Of a stretch of DNA of 64,000 bases, positions 16,592 through 23,719 are shown piece by piece; position 1 is the first letter of the stretch, and each line of letters opens with the position of its first letter. Location of the stretch: positions 310,001 through 374,000 of the forward strand of contig NZ_JABEQK010000002.1 in NCBI RefSeq assembly GCF_014174275.1. Direction: 5' to 3'. Source of the DNA: Gluconacetobacter takamatsuzukensis (GTDB taxonomy: Bacteria; Pseudomonadota; Alphaproteobacteria; Acetobacterales; Acetobacteraceae). The translations under genes and the position numbers were made by a program. The notes under the pieces were generated by a model. The model made no database searches. It was not told the DNA's origin and worked only from the letters and a program-made list of their open reading frames with translations.

Positions 16592-17514
16592 GGACCGCCA
16601 AGGCGGCGGTGATAGGCCGTGAAGACCGTCCCGGAAACCGCATTCAGCACCCGGATCCCCGCCGCCTCGTCCGGCAGGTCGCGGCTGAGTTCCACGAGGA
16701 TATAATGCGCCCCGTTCGGCAGGAACACGATCGCGGCGTCGTTGCGCACGCCGTTGACCCACCCGGTCTTGTGCGCCACCGGCGTCCCGCCGGGCAGGGG
16801 AGGCGGAATGATATCGTTGAAGGTCTGGCCCAGCATGATGCTGATCATGGCCCGGCTTTCCTCGGGCCCCACGATGGCCCCCTGGTCCAGCTTCTGCAGG
16901 AACCCGCCCAGCCCGCGCGCCGTGACGCGATTGCGGATGCCCTGGGCATCGGCATCGAAATCCTCGATCATCCGGCCGAAGACGATGCCCTCCAGCCCCT
17001 GCCGCGCCACGACGGCGCGAATGGGCAGCACCCCCAGCCGCTCGATCATCAGGTTGGTCGCAAGATTGCTGCTGTACTGGATCATGACCCGCAGCAATTC
17101 GATCACCGTGACAGGCTGGCCCGCCTGGGCATAGAGCGGATCGTAGGAATCCTCCTTCTGGTCGAGCGCGAAACTGCCCGTGCCGACCAGCGAGTGGAAA
17201 CGGTTATGGACGACAATCGCCTCGTCGGGCTTCAGCGTGCCGTCGCGAAAGGCGGCATAGGCGGCATCCATCACAAACAGCTTGATGGTGCTGGCGGCAT
17301 TGATCGGCTCGTCGCAATGCAGGCACACATCCGGCGCCTTCCCCGACGGCGCGGCATAGACGGCGAAGAAACCCGGCCGCCCGTCCACGATCCGCGCCAC
17401 CGAATCCGCCATCGCGTCCGCGCGGGCCGCCCACGCCACCCCGGCCGGAAGCGCCAGCCCGCACAGGACGGCACCGGCGCGGATCAGCCAGAATCGAAAT
17501 CCGGATAGCGGCAC
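16588..17514 (-). CDS. class A beta-lactamase-like serine hydrolase, exported
   Basis: About 308 residues from a GTG start preceded by GAGGAG. This gives a clean signal peptide (PLSGFRFWLIRAGAVLCGLA then LPAGVAWA). Penicillin-binding fold motifs are present: S-x-x-K as STIK near residue 75, SSN in QYSSNLATN, and KTG in VAHKTGWVNG. The omega-loop glutamate of true class A beta-lactamases is not evident, so it may be a peptidase or esterase relative. ATGs further upstream (17574, 17601) would place extra residues before the signal. It converges with tetR and diverges from the D-amino-acid-oxidase-like gene. Confidence 0.82.
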   Translation of the reverse strand: MPLSGFRFWLIRAGAVLCGLALPAGVAWAARADAMADSVARIVDGRPGFFAVYAAPSGKAPDVCLHCDEPINAASTIKLFVMDAAYAAFRDGTLKPDEAIVVHNRFHSLVGTGSFALDQKEDSYDPLYAQAGQPVTVIELLRVMIQYSSNLATNLMIERLGVLPIRAVVARQGLEGIVFGRMIEDFDADAQGIRNRVTARGLGGFLQKLDQGAIVGPEESRAMISIMLGQTFNDIIPPPLPGGTPVAHKTGWVNGVRNDAAIVFLPNGAHYILVELSRDLPDEAAGIRVLNAVSGTVFTAYHRRLGGP

Positions 17515-17693
17515 GGTCACTCTCCTCGGGCATGGAGCCACGCATTGCGAAACCGTTATAATCTTCGTTTTCATGCCCGACCAATTCACCGAGATTCCCA
17601 TGCCTTAGCCTTGGGTTATCACCTGTGGAAAAGTTTCGCCTTCCTAAGCGGGCCACGATCGGCGAAGGAGGAAGGAGCGATCGACAAGGGGCT

Positions 17694-17786
17694 GCCTGCA
17701 AAGCCGCCCTGCCGGGCGGGCGTACCGCGCAGCGCGGACAACGCGCCGGGGCCACGCCCGCAGGACGATTTTGCAGACAGTCTCTC
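17694..17786. repeat. R3 repeats, an inverted pair
   Basis: Two copies of the short R3 repeat face each other: GCCTGCAAAGCCGCCCTGCC at 17694-17713 on plus and GAGACTGTCTGCAAAATCGT, read on minus, within 17755-17786. They enclose a GC-rich spacer, giving a small element of about 95 bp with inverted ends. It sits in the 296-nt divergent gap (17515-17810), which also contains a TATAAT-like stretch near 17554. Confidence 0.5.
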
Positions 17787-17810
17787 ATGCAGCGGGGTGG
17801 CGGCGCGATT

Positions 17811-19055
17811 ATGGATACAGGCAGGATTTCACGCCGGGGCGTGTTCGCGGGCGGCGCCGCACTGGGCGCCGTGGCCATGATGGCGGGCGAGCGCACCCTC
17901 TTGCCCCACAGCGCCACGGCAGGGGACGCACTTGTCCCGCCGCATCGCCCCCGTCTGGCACCGCTGCACCCGCGCGTGGACCAGATCACCGACCTCAAGG
18001 TCTGCATCCGCCCCTTTCGCGCCGCCGGCCCCCGGCTGGATGTCGAGCGGATCGGCGACAAGACGATCTTCCATAATTACGGCCATGGCGGCAGCGGCTG
18101 GTCCCTGTCCTGGGGGTCGGCCAACCTGGTGGTCGGCAATGTGGCGGCCACGCTGCACCGCAAGGTCGCGGTCATCGGCTGCGGCATCGTCGGGCTGACA
18201 AGCGCGCTCACGGCACAGCGCGCGGGCTTCGACGTGACGATCTACACGCGCGACCTGCTGCCCCACACGCGCTCGGTCCGCGCGAACGGAAGCTGGACCC
18301 CGGATTCCCGCATCGCCCTGACCCAGACCGCCGGCCCCGCCTTCGCCGACCAGTGGGAGCAGATGGCCCGTTTTTCCTGGGCGACCTACCGCACCTATCT
18401 CGGCCTGCCCGGCGCGCCGATCATGTTCGAGGATAATTACATCCTCTCCGACAAGCCTTTCGACGACCGGCCCGCCCCACCCCCGCCCGCCGGCGCCCCC
18501 GGAACGATGCCGCGCGCTACCGAGGATTTCGCAACCTACGAAAGCAGGATCCGCGACATCGTCCCGGCCGTCGAGGATATTCCCGACGCCGAGAACCCCT
18601 TCGCCGCTCCGCATGCGCGGCGTCATTCCCTGATGATCTACAATTTCGGCGCCTACGGCCATTTGCTGCTGTCCGAATTCCATCAGGCCGGCGGCCGCAT
18701 CGTCATCCGCGAATTCCATACCCCCCACGACCTGGCCTCGCTGCCCGAAAAGGCGATCATCAACTGCCCCGGCTACGCGGCGCGGGAATGGTGGCGCGAC
18801 GACAGCCTGATCCCCGTCCGGGGCCAGACGGCCTGGCTGCCGCCCCGGCCCGAGGCCCCGTACGGCCTCGATTACCGGGGCGCCGCCCTGCTGTCGAAGA
18901 CCGACGGCGTCATGATCCAGGCCGTGGACCTGGACGGGCTGGGCGAAATGACGGGCGTGGGCAACAGTTTCGAACATCCCGACCCGGCGGAAGCCGCGCG
19001 CGCCATCGGCGTGTTCGCCGACCTGTTCGCCCGCATGCCGATGGTGGGCGGCTGA
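17811..19055 (+). CDS. Tat-exported D-amino-acid-oxidase-like flavoprotein, apparently circularly permuted
   Basis: 414 residues with a twin-arginine signal (ISRRGVFAGGAALGA). Unusually, the D-amino-acid oxidase C-terminal signature, an RPFR arginine block and HNYGHGGSGWSLSWG, lies at residues 68-102. That is before the FAD Rossmann motif VAVIGCGIVGL (about 119-129). The rest follows the normal DAO order: INCPGYAARE, then PVRGQ near residue 337, then a final helix. The ordinary C-terminal segment is absent from the end. This fits circular permutation of the DAO fold. A cytochrome c gene starts 2 nt later, suggesting a periplasmic dehydrogenase rather than an oxidase. The ATG at 17787 is an alternative start. 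Confidence 0.85.
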   Translation: MDTGRISRRGVFAGGAALGAVAMMAGERTLLPHSATAGDALVPPHRPRLAPLHPRVDQITDLKVCIRPFRAAGPRLDVERIGDKTIFHNYGHGGSGWSLSWGSANLVVGNVAATLHRKVAVIGCGIVGLTSALTAQRAGFDVTIYTRDLLPHTRSVRANGSWTPDSRIALTQTAGPAFADQWEQMARFSWATYRTYLGLPGAPIMFEDNYILSDKPFDDRPAPPPPAGAPGTMPRATEDFATYESRIRDIVPAVEDIPDAENPFAAPHARRHSLMIYNFGAYGHLLLSEFHQAGGRIVIREFHTPHDLASLPEKAIINCPGYAAREWWRDDSLIPVRGQTAWLPPRPEAPYGLDYRGAALLSKTDGVMIQAVDLDGLGEMTGVGNSFEHPDPAEAARAIGVFADLFARMPMVGG

Positions 19056-19056
19056 C

Positions 19057-19410
19057 ATGACGATGCGCCAGGCCATCCTCTTCACCCTCATCGCCCTCCT
19101 GCCCGGCATCGCCTCGGCCCGCCCGGCCGCCGAGGCGACCCACGGCGCCGACCTCTACCGCGCGGCATGCGCGATGTGCCATGGCCCGACGCTGGAGGGC
19201 AATTTCCAGACCCCGGCCCTGACCGGCCGCTTCGTCGCGAACTGGGCGGGCGCCCCGGTGGCGGAACTGGAATCCTATGTCCATCGCGCCATGCCGCTGA
19301 TGGCGCCGGGCACATTGTCGCCGGAAGATACACGGGCCATCGTCGCGTTCCTGCTCCAGGCGAACGGGCTTGCGCAGGGCGGAACCATACGGCGGGTCCA
19401 TCCCTCGTGA
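19057..19410 (+). CDS. periplasmic c-type cytochrome, partner of the flavoprotein
   Basis: 117 residues. The signal peptide is MRQAILFTLIALLPGIASA. One haem site is CAMCH, with the distal methionine probably in AMPLMAPGTLS. Length and layout are those of a small class I monohaem cytochrome. It starts 2 nt after the stop of the DAO-like gene, so the two are co-expressed. The obvious inference is that it takes electrons from the exported flavoprotein. An R2 repeat follows directly. Confidence 0.9.
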   Translation: MTMRQAILFTLIALLPGIASARPAAEATHGADLYRAACAMCHGPTLEGNFQTPALTGRFVANWAGAPVAELESYVHRAMPLMAPGTLSPEDTRAIVAFLLQANGLAQGGTIRRVHPS

Positions 19411-19427
19411 AATCCGACGCAATGTTC

Positions 19428-19551
19428 TCTTCTTTTTCTGAAGAAAAAGAAGCAAAAAGACTTTTATCCGTTCAGGGACATCGCGTGTCCCCAGCAAAAA
19501 GCTCCTGAACGAATCAAAAGTTTTTTGGTTCTTTTTTCAAAAAAGAACAGA
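19428..19551 (+). repeat. R2 repeat copy 1 (AT-rich, three stem-loops)
   Basis: The element starts with CTTCTTTTTC-TGAA-GAAAAAGAAG. A middle structure follows with GGGACA-TCGCG-TGTCCC inside GTTCAGG/CCTGAAC. It ends with GTTCTTTTTT-C-AAAAAAGAAC. It lies 17 nt past the cytochrome c stop and before the LysR gene. Copies recur at 22192, 55405 and (inverted) 57995. Confidence 0.85.
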
Positions 19552-19577
19552 ACTCCACCTCCCCGGAAGGACCCAGA

Positions 19578-20468
19578 ATGCGCCTGCGCCAGATCGAAGT
19601 CTTCTACGCGATCATGACGACGGGCTCGCTCCGGCGTGCCGCCGAACTGCTGCATGTCTCGCAGCCGGCCGCCAGCAAGGTTCTGCGCTACGCCGAACAA
19701 TCGCTGGGCTTCGCATTGTTCGAGCGCGCGGGCGGCCGGCTGGTACCGACGCGCGAGGCCCGCATCATGCTGCCGCACGTCAACGCCATTTTCGAAAAAC
19801 TGTCGGACCTCAAACGCCTGACCGACAATCTGCGCTATGCGCGCGACGGGCATTCCATCAGCATCGGCTGCGTGCCCAGCCTGGGGCTCAGCCTGGTACC
19901 GCGCGTGGTCCAGCGCTACCGCGCCGCCCATCCGGGCATGGAACTGACGATCGACGCGCTGCACGGCACGGAAATCGTGTCGCGTATCCTCAACCACGAT
20001 CTCGACCTCGGCATCGTGTTCGGCGACTATTCGCGTGACGGACTGACCGCGCTGCATATCGCGGATATCCCGCTGCTGATGATCGACCGCGAAGGCGGAG
20101 GCGGCCCCGTCAGCCTCTCCGCGATCGACCCCGCCCGCTATATCGGGCTGAGCGAGAACGATCCCACGGCCCGCCTGCTCGACATGGCGCTGGACGAGGC
20201 CGGAATTCCCACCACGCCCCCGGTGCGGGTGCGCACCCATTTCATGGCGGCCGAACTCGTGCGCCTCGGCGGGGGCTGCGCCATCGTCGATGCCCTGACC
20301 GCATTGCATCACCCGGGCCTGCCCCGGCCGCGCCCGCTCTCCCCGCCGCTGGACGTGACCTGCACCGTCCTGTTCCGCGCCGACCATGCGCTGTCGCATA
20401 TCTCGCAGAACATCCTCGCCCTGCTGCGCAGCGAACTCGAAATCGACCTGGCCGCGCTGGCGGAATGA
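19578..20468 (+). CDS. LysR family transcriptional regulator
   Basis: 296 residues. The N-terminal HTH reads MRLRQIEVFYAIMTTGSLRR then AAELLHVSQPAASKVLRYAE, close to the LysR/NocR/OccR group that responds to amino acids and opines. The C-terminal half is a periplasmic-binding-like effector domain. It lies inside the cluster of D-amino-acid and amide-hydrolysing genes, all on the same strand, so it is the likely local activator. No T-N11-A operator was assigned. Confidence 0.9.
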   Translation: MRLRQIEVFYAIMTTGSLRRAAELLHVSQPAASKVLRYAEQSLGFALFERAGGRLVPTREARIMLPHVNAIFEKLSDLKRLTDNLRYARDGHSISIGCVPSLGLSLVPRVVQRYRAAHPGMELTIDALHGTEIVSRILNHDLDLGIVFGDYSRDGLTALHIADIPLLMIDREGGGGPVSLSAIDPARYIGLSENDPTARLLDMALDEAGIPTTPPVRVRTHFMAAELVRLGGGCAIVDALTALHHPGLPRPRPLSPPLDVTCTVLFRADHALSHISQNILALLRSELEIDLAALAE

Positions 20469-20611
20469 CGTACGGAAAGCCCTTCACCCCAGGTTAAGGG
20501 AGACATGCATTTGGGGACGCGACGGGCGAAACGTTTCGTGCTTTCAATGGACCCCTTTCCGTTGCGGCCCATCCATGACCGGGGGCCGGAATTTCACATC
20601 CAGGGCCGTCG

Positions 20612-22231
20612 ATGATCCAGCGTTTCCGATATGCGTGCATGATGGCCGTCCCGGCGGCCGCCCTCCTGTCCGCCTCGTGCCCCGCCCGCGCGGCCTCCCT
20701 GCCGCCGGGCCTGACGGAGCAGGAAATCGCCACGACGGTCGAACGCGCCCGCCAGGCCTTCAACGTGCCGGGCGTCGCGGTGGCGGTGGTGCATGACGGG
20801 CAGATCGTGTTCAGCCACGGCTACGGGCGCCGGGCCGAGGACAAGGCCAGCGCGCCGGTCGACGGGCGCACGCTGTTCGCCATCGGGTCGAACACCAAGG
20901 AATTCACCGCGACGGCGCTGGCGCAACTGGTCGAGCAGGGCAAGCTGGACTGGAACGACCGCGTGATCGACCATATGCCGGAATTCCGCGTCGCCGATCC
21001 GTCGATCACGCGCGATTTCCGGGTGTCGGACCTGCTGACCCACCATAGCGGCATGGGCCTGGGCGCGGGCGACCTGATGCTGTTCTCCCACAGCACGCTC
21101 ACCCGGCCGGAAGTCCTGGCCGGCCTGCCCTTCATGCCCTTCACCGCGCCGTTCCGCACCCAGTACGCCTACAACAACCTTCTCTATGTCGTGGCCGGCG
21201 CCCTGGTCGAGCGGCTGACGGGGCAAAGCTGGGAAGAGGTGGTCCAGAAACGGCTGATCGACGCGGCCGGCCTGCCCGCCTGCCAGAGCACGCCCCCGGT
21301 CAGGGGCCAGACGGACGTCGCCACCGGCGAAGGCGAAAGCGGCGCCCTGCCCGACAAGGCCACGCGCCTGCTGCCCGCCGTGGCCCCCGCCGGCGGCATC
21401 TGGTGCAGTGCCGACGGCATGGCGCGCTGGGCCCAGACCTATCTCGCCGGCGGCCGCGCGCCGGACGGCAGGCAGGTCTTCAGCCAGGCCAGCCGCGACG
21501 CGCTGTGGGCACCGCACGCCCTGCTGCCGCTGCCCAGCACGGCAGAGGCGACCAGAACCCATTTCCGCGCCTATGGCTATGGCTGGTTCATGGAGGATTT
21601 CTTCGGCTACAAGCGCGTGTGGCACACCGGCACCATCGACGGCATGGTCAGCTACGTGACCTTCCTGCCGGAACAGAAGACCGGCATCGTCATCCTGACC
21701 AACCATGACGACTACAACGCGACCTATTCCATCGCGACGACCCTCAGCGCCTATGTCGCCACCGGCACCAGCGCGGACTGGGTCGCCCACTGGCGGGATG
21801 CCAAGAACGCCGAAGACGCGGCGACGGCCAAGGCGGCCACCACCACCGGCCCCGGCTCGCCCGCGCGCCCCTTCATCACGCTGTCCGAAAGCGCGCGGCA
21901 GGAATACGCGGGCACCTATCGCGACGATTGGCGCGGCCCGATCACCGTCAGCCTGCGAGGGCAGGACCTGCGCATGGCATTCAGCCACGCCGATGGCCTG
22001 GCGGGAACCCTCTCGGCCCTGCCGCACGACCTGTTCGTCGTCCGGTGGGACGATCGCGGGCAGGATGCCGAAGACGATTCCTATGTGCAGTTCGAACGCG
22101 ATGTCTCGGGCAAGGTGGTGGGCATGAGCATGCGCGTGATCGGGTCCGATTTCAGCTTCGATGCGCAGGATCTGCACCCCAGGAAGGAAGCCTCTTCTTT
22201 TTCTGAAGAAAAAGAAGCAAAAAGACTTTGA
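20612..22231 (+). CDS. secreted class C beta-lactamase-fold serine hydrolase
   Basis: 539 residues. The signal peptide lies near MMAVPAAALLSASCPARA. The active-site S-x-x-K is SNTK (IGSNTKEFTATAL), the Y-x-N is YAYNN, and HTG occurs in RVWHTGTIDGM. A C-terminal beta-rich domain (about residues 430-530) resembles DUF3471/lipocalin-like tails of D-aminopeptidase and PBP4-like hydrolases. The last 12 or so residues (SSFSEEKEAKRL) are encoded by R2 repeat copy 2, so the natural C-terminus was probably replaced. D-peptidase, esterase or beta-lactamase activity are all possible. Confidence 0.85.
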   Translation: MIQRFRYACMMAVPAAALLSASCPARAASLPPGLTEQEIATTVERARQAFNVPGVAVAVVHDGQIVFSHGYGRRAEDKASAPVDGRTLFAIGSNTKEFTATALAQLVEQGKLDWNDRVIDHMPEFRVADPSITRDFRVSDLLTHHSGMGLGAGDLMLFSHSTLTRPEVLAGLPFMPFTAPFRTQYAYNNLLYVVAGALVERLTGQSWEEVVQKRLIDAAGLPACQSTPPVRGQTDVATGEGESGALPDKATRLLPAVAPAGGIWCSADGMARWAQTYLAGGRAPDGRQVFSQASRDALWAPHALLPLPSTAEATRTHFRAYGYGWFMEDFFGYKRVWHTGTIDGMVSYVTFLPEQKTGIVILTNHDDYNATYSIATTLSAYVATGTSADWVAHWRDAKNAEDAATAKAATTTGPGSPARPFITLSESARQEYAGTYRDDWRGPITVSLRGQDLRMAFSHADGLAGTLSALPHDLFVVRWDDRGQDAEDDSYVQFERDVSGKVVGMSMRVIGSDFSFDAQDLHPRKEASSFSEEKEAKRL

Positions 22232-22314
22232 TCCGTTCAGGAGCCTCCCATGCCCCGGCAAAAAATCCCTGAACAAATCAAAAGTTTTTTGGTTCTTTTT
22301 TCCAAAAAAGAACA
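22192..22314 (+). repeat. R2 repeat copy 2, overlapping a gene end
   Basis: The same three stem-loop element as at 19428, starting CTTCTTTTTC-TGAA-GAAAAAGAAG and ending GTTCTTTTTT-CC-AAAAAAGAAC. Here it begins inside the coding region of the serine hydrolase and supplies its stop codon. The rest of the gap to 22482 holds no clear gene. Confidence 0.85.
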
Positions 22315-22482
22315 GAAACCCTTTCCAATTCGTTTTCCTAACAAAACAACCACTTAACCACAGGTTATAAGAGGACGGTCTCTTTGCATTGGCTGGAATG
22401 CTCCCGGACTTCTAGGCTTTGTCCATCATGACGGCGCACGGGGCCCCCTCGTCCCCACGCGCCCAGCCTATTCGGGAATTTC

Positions 22483-23703
22483 ATGGCCGGCAGACGGACC
22501 ATCACCATCATCGGCGGGGGCGTCATCGGTCTCGCCGCCGCCTATGCCCTCGTCCGCGACGGGCACACGGTCACACTGGTCGAGCGTGGCGAGGATGTCG
22601 GGCGGGAAGCCAGTTTCGCGAATGGCGGCCAGCTCAGCTACCATTATGTCAGCCCGCTGGCCGATGCCGGCGTGGCGCGCGACGCGCTGGGCTGGCTGCT
22701 GCGCCCGCAGGCGCCGATCGCGCTGCGGCTGCGGGCCGATCCGCGCCAGTGGCGCTGGCTGCTCGCCTTTCTCCACGCCTGCAACCGGCACATGAATCGC
22801 AAGAATGCCGCGATCCTGCTCGATCTTGCACTGAGCGGACAGGCGGAACTCCAGACATGGCGCAACGCCGGACTGGACGATTTCCTGTGGCGCCGCCCGG
22901 GCAAGCTGGTGCTGTATCGCGACGCATCGACCTTCCGCAAGGCGGCACGCGCCGTCACCGATCCGAATGGGCAGCGCACCCTGTCGCCGTCCGAATGCGC
23001 GGCGGTCGAACCCGCATTCGCGGGATTGCAGCCCCGGCTCGCGGGCGGGATCTTCTCGCCGGACGACGAGGTCGGGGATTGTTTCCTGTTCTGCACCGCC
23101 TTGCGCAAGGCCCTGTCGGCGGAACCGGGCTTTCGCCTGGTGCGGGGCACGGCCACGCTCGGCCCCGGCCCGGCCGGCCGATGCGCCGTCGGCGTCGATG
23201 GCCGCCCGTTCGAGACCGATCTGGTCGTCCTCGCGGCCGGCATCGCCTCGCGCGCGCTGGCACAGCCGCTGGGGATCGACCTGCCGCTTTACGGCCTGAA
23301 AGGCTACAGCCTCACCACGCGGCCACCGCCCGGCACCGTGCCCTCGGTCAGCGTGACGGATTACGACAATCGCGTGGTCTATGCCGGGCTGGGCGACCGG
23401 CTGCGGGTGGCCGCGATGGTCGATATCGGGTCGGAAGACACGGTACCGGACCCAAGGCGCCTCGCGGCACTGCGCGCACTGGTCGCGGAAACGCTGCCGG
23501 GGGCGCTGGGGCAGGGCGAGGACACGCCATGGGCCGGGCTGCGCCCCGCAACGCCGACCGGCGTCCCGGTGATCGGGCGAACCCGCTACGGCAACCTGCT
23601 GCTCAATGTCGGCCACGGCGCCCTCGGCTTCACATTGTCGGTCGGCTCGGCCATGCGGCTGAAAGAGATCGTGTCCGGGGCCGACGCCCGGGCCATCGGG
23701 TAA
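22483..23703 (+). CDS. DadA-like D-amino acid dehydrogenase
   Basis: A 406-residue FAD oxidoreductase. The N-terminal fold is TITIIGGGVIGLAAAYALVR. DadA-type landmarks include SFANGGQLSYHYVSPLAD, YGLKGYSLT, and the C-terminal PTGVPVIGRTRYGNLLLNVG then HGALGFTLS. DadA enzymes oxidatively deaminate D-amino acids to 2-oxo acids and pass electrons to the respiratory chain. It has no signal peptide, so it acts from the cytoplasmic side, unlike the Tat-exported DAO-like enzyme nearby. It is the first gene of a tight four-gene unit ending with the S9 peptidase. Confidence 0.9.
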   Translation: MAGRRTITIIGGGVIGLAAAYALVRDGHTVTLVERGEDVGREASFANGGQLSYHYVSPLADAGVARDALGWLLRPQAPIALRLRADPRQWRWLLAFLHACNRHMNRKNAAILLDLALSGQAELQTWRNAGLDDFLWRRPGKLVLYRDASTFRKAARAVTDPNGQRTLSPSECAAVEPAFAGLQPRLAGGIFSPDDEVGDCFLFCTALRKALSAEPGFRLVRGTATLGPGPAGRCAVGVDGRPFETDLVVLAAGIASRALAQPLGIDLPLYGLKGYSLTTRPPPGTVPSVSVTDYDNRVVYAGLGDRLRVAAMVDIGSEDTVPDPRRLAALRALVAETLPGALGQGEDTPWAGLRPATPTGVPVIGRTRYGNLLLNVGHGALGFTLSVGSAMRLKEIVSGADARAIG

Positions 23704-23719
23704 GAAAGGCAAGGTTCTG

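Noticed and set aside
19423-19509. 28-residue ORF inside R2 copy 1
   Set aside because: It is made almost wholly of the repeat and is not preserved to the same end in other copies.
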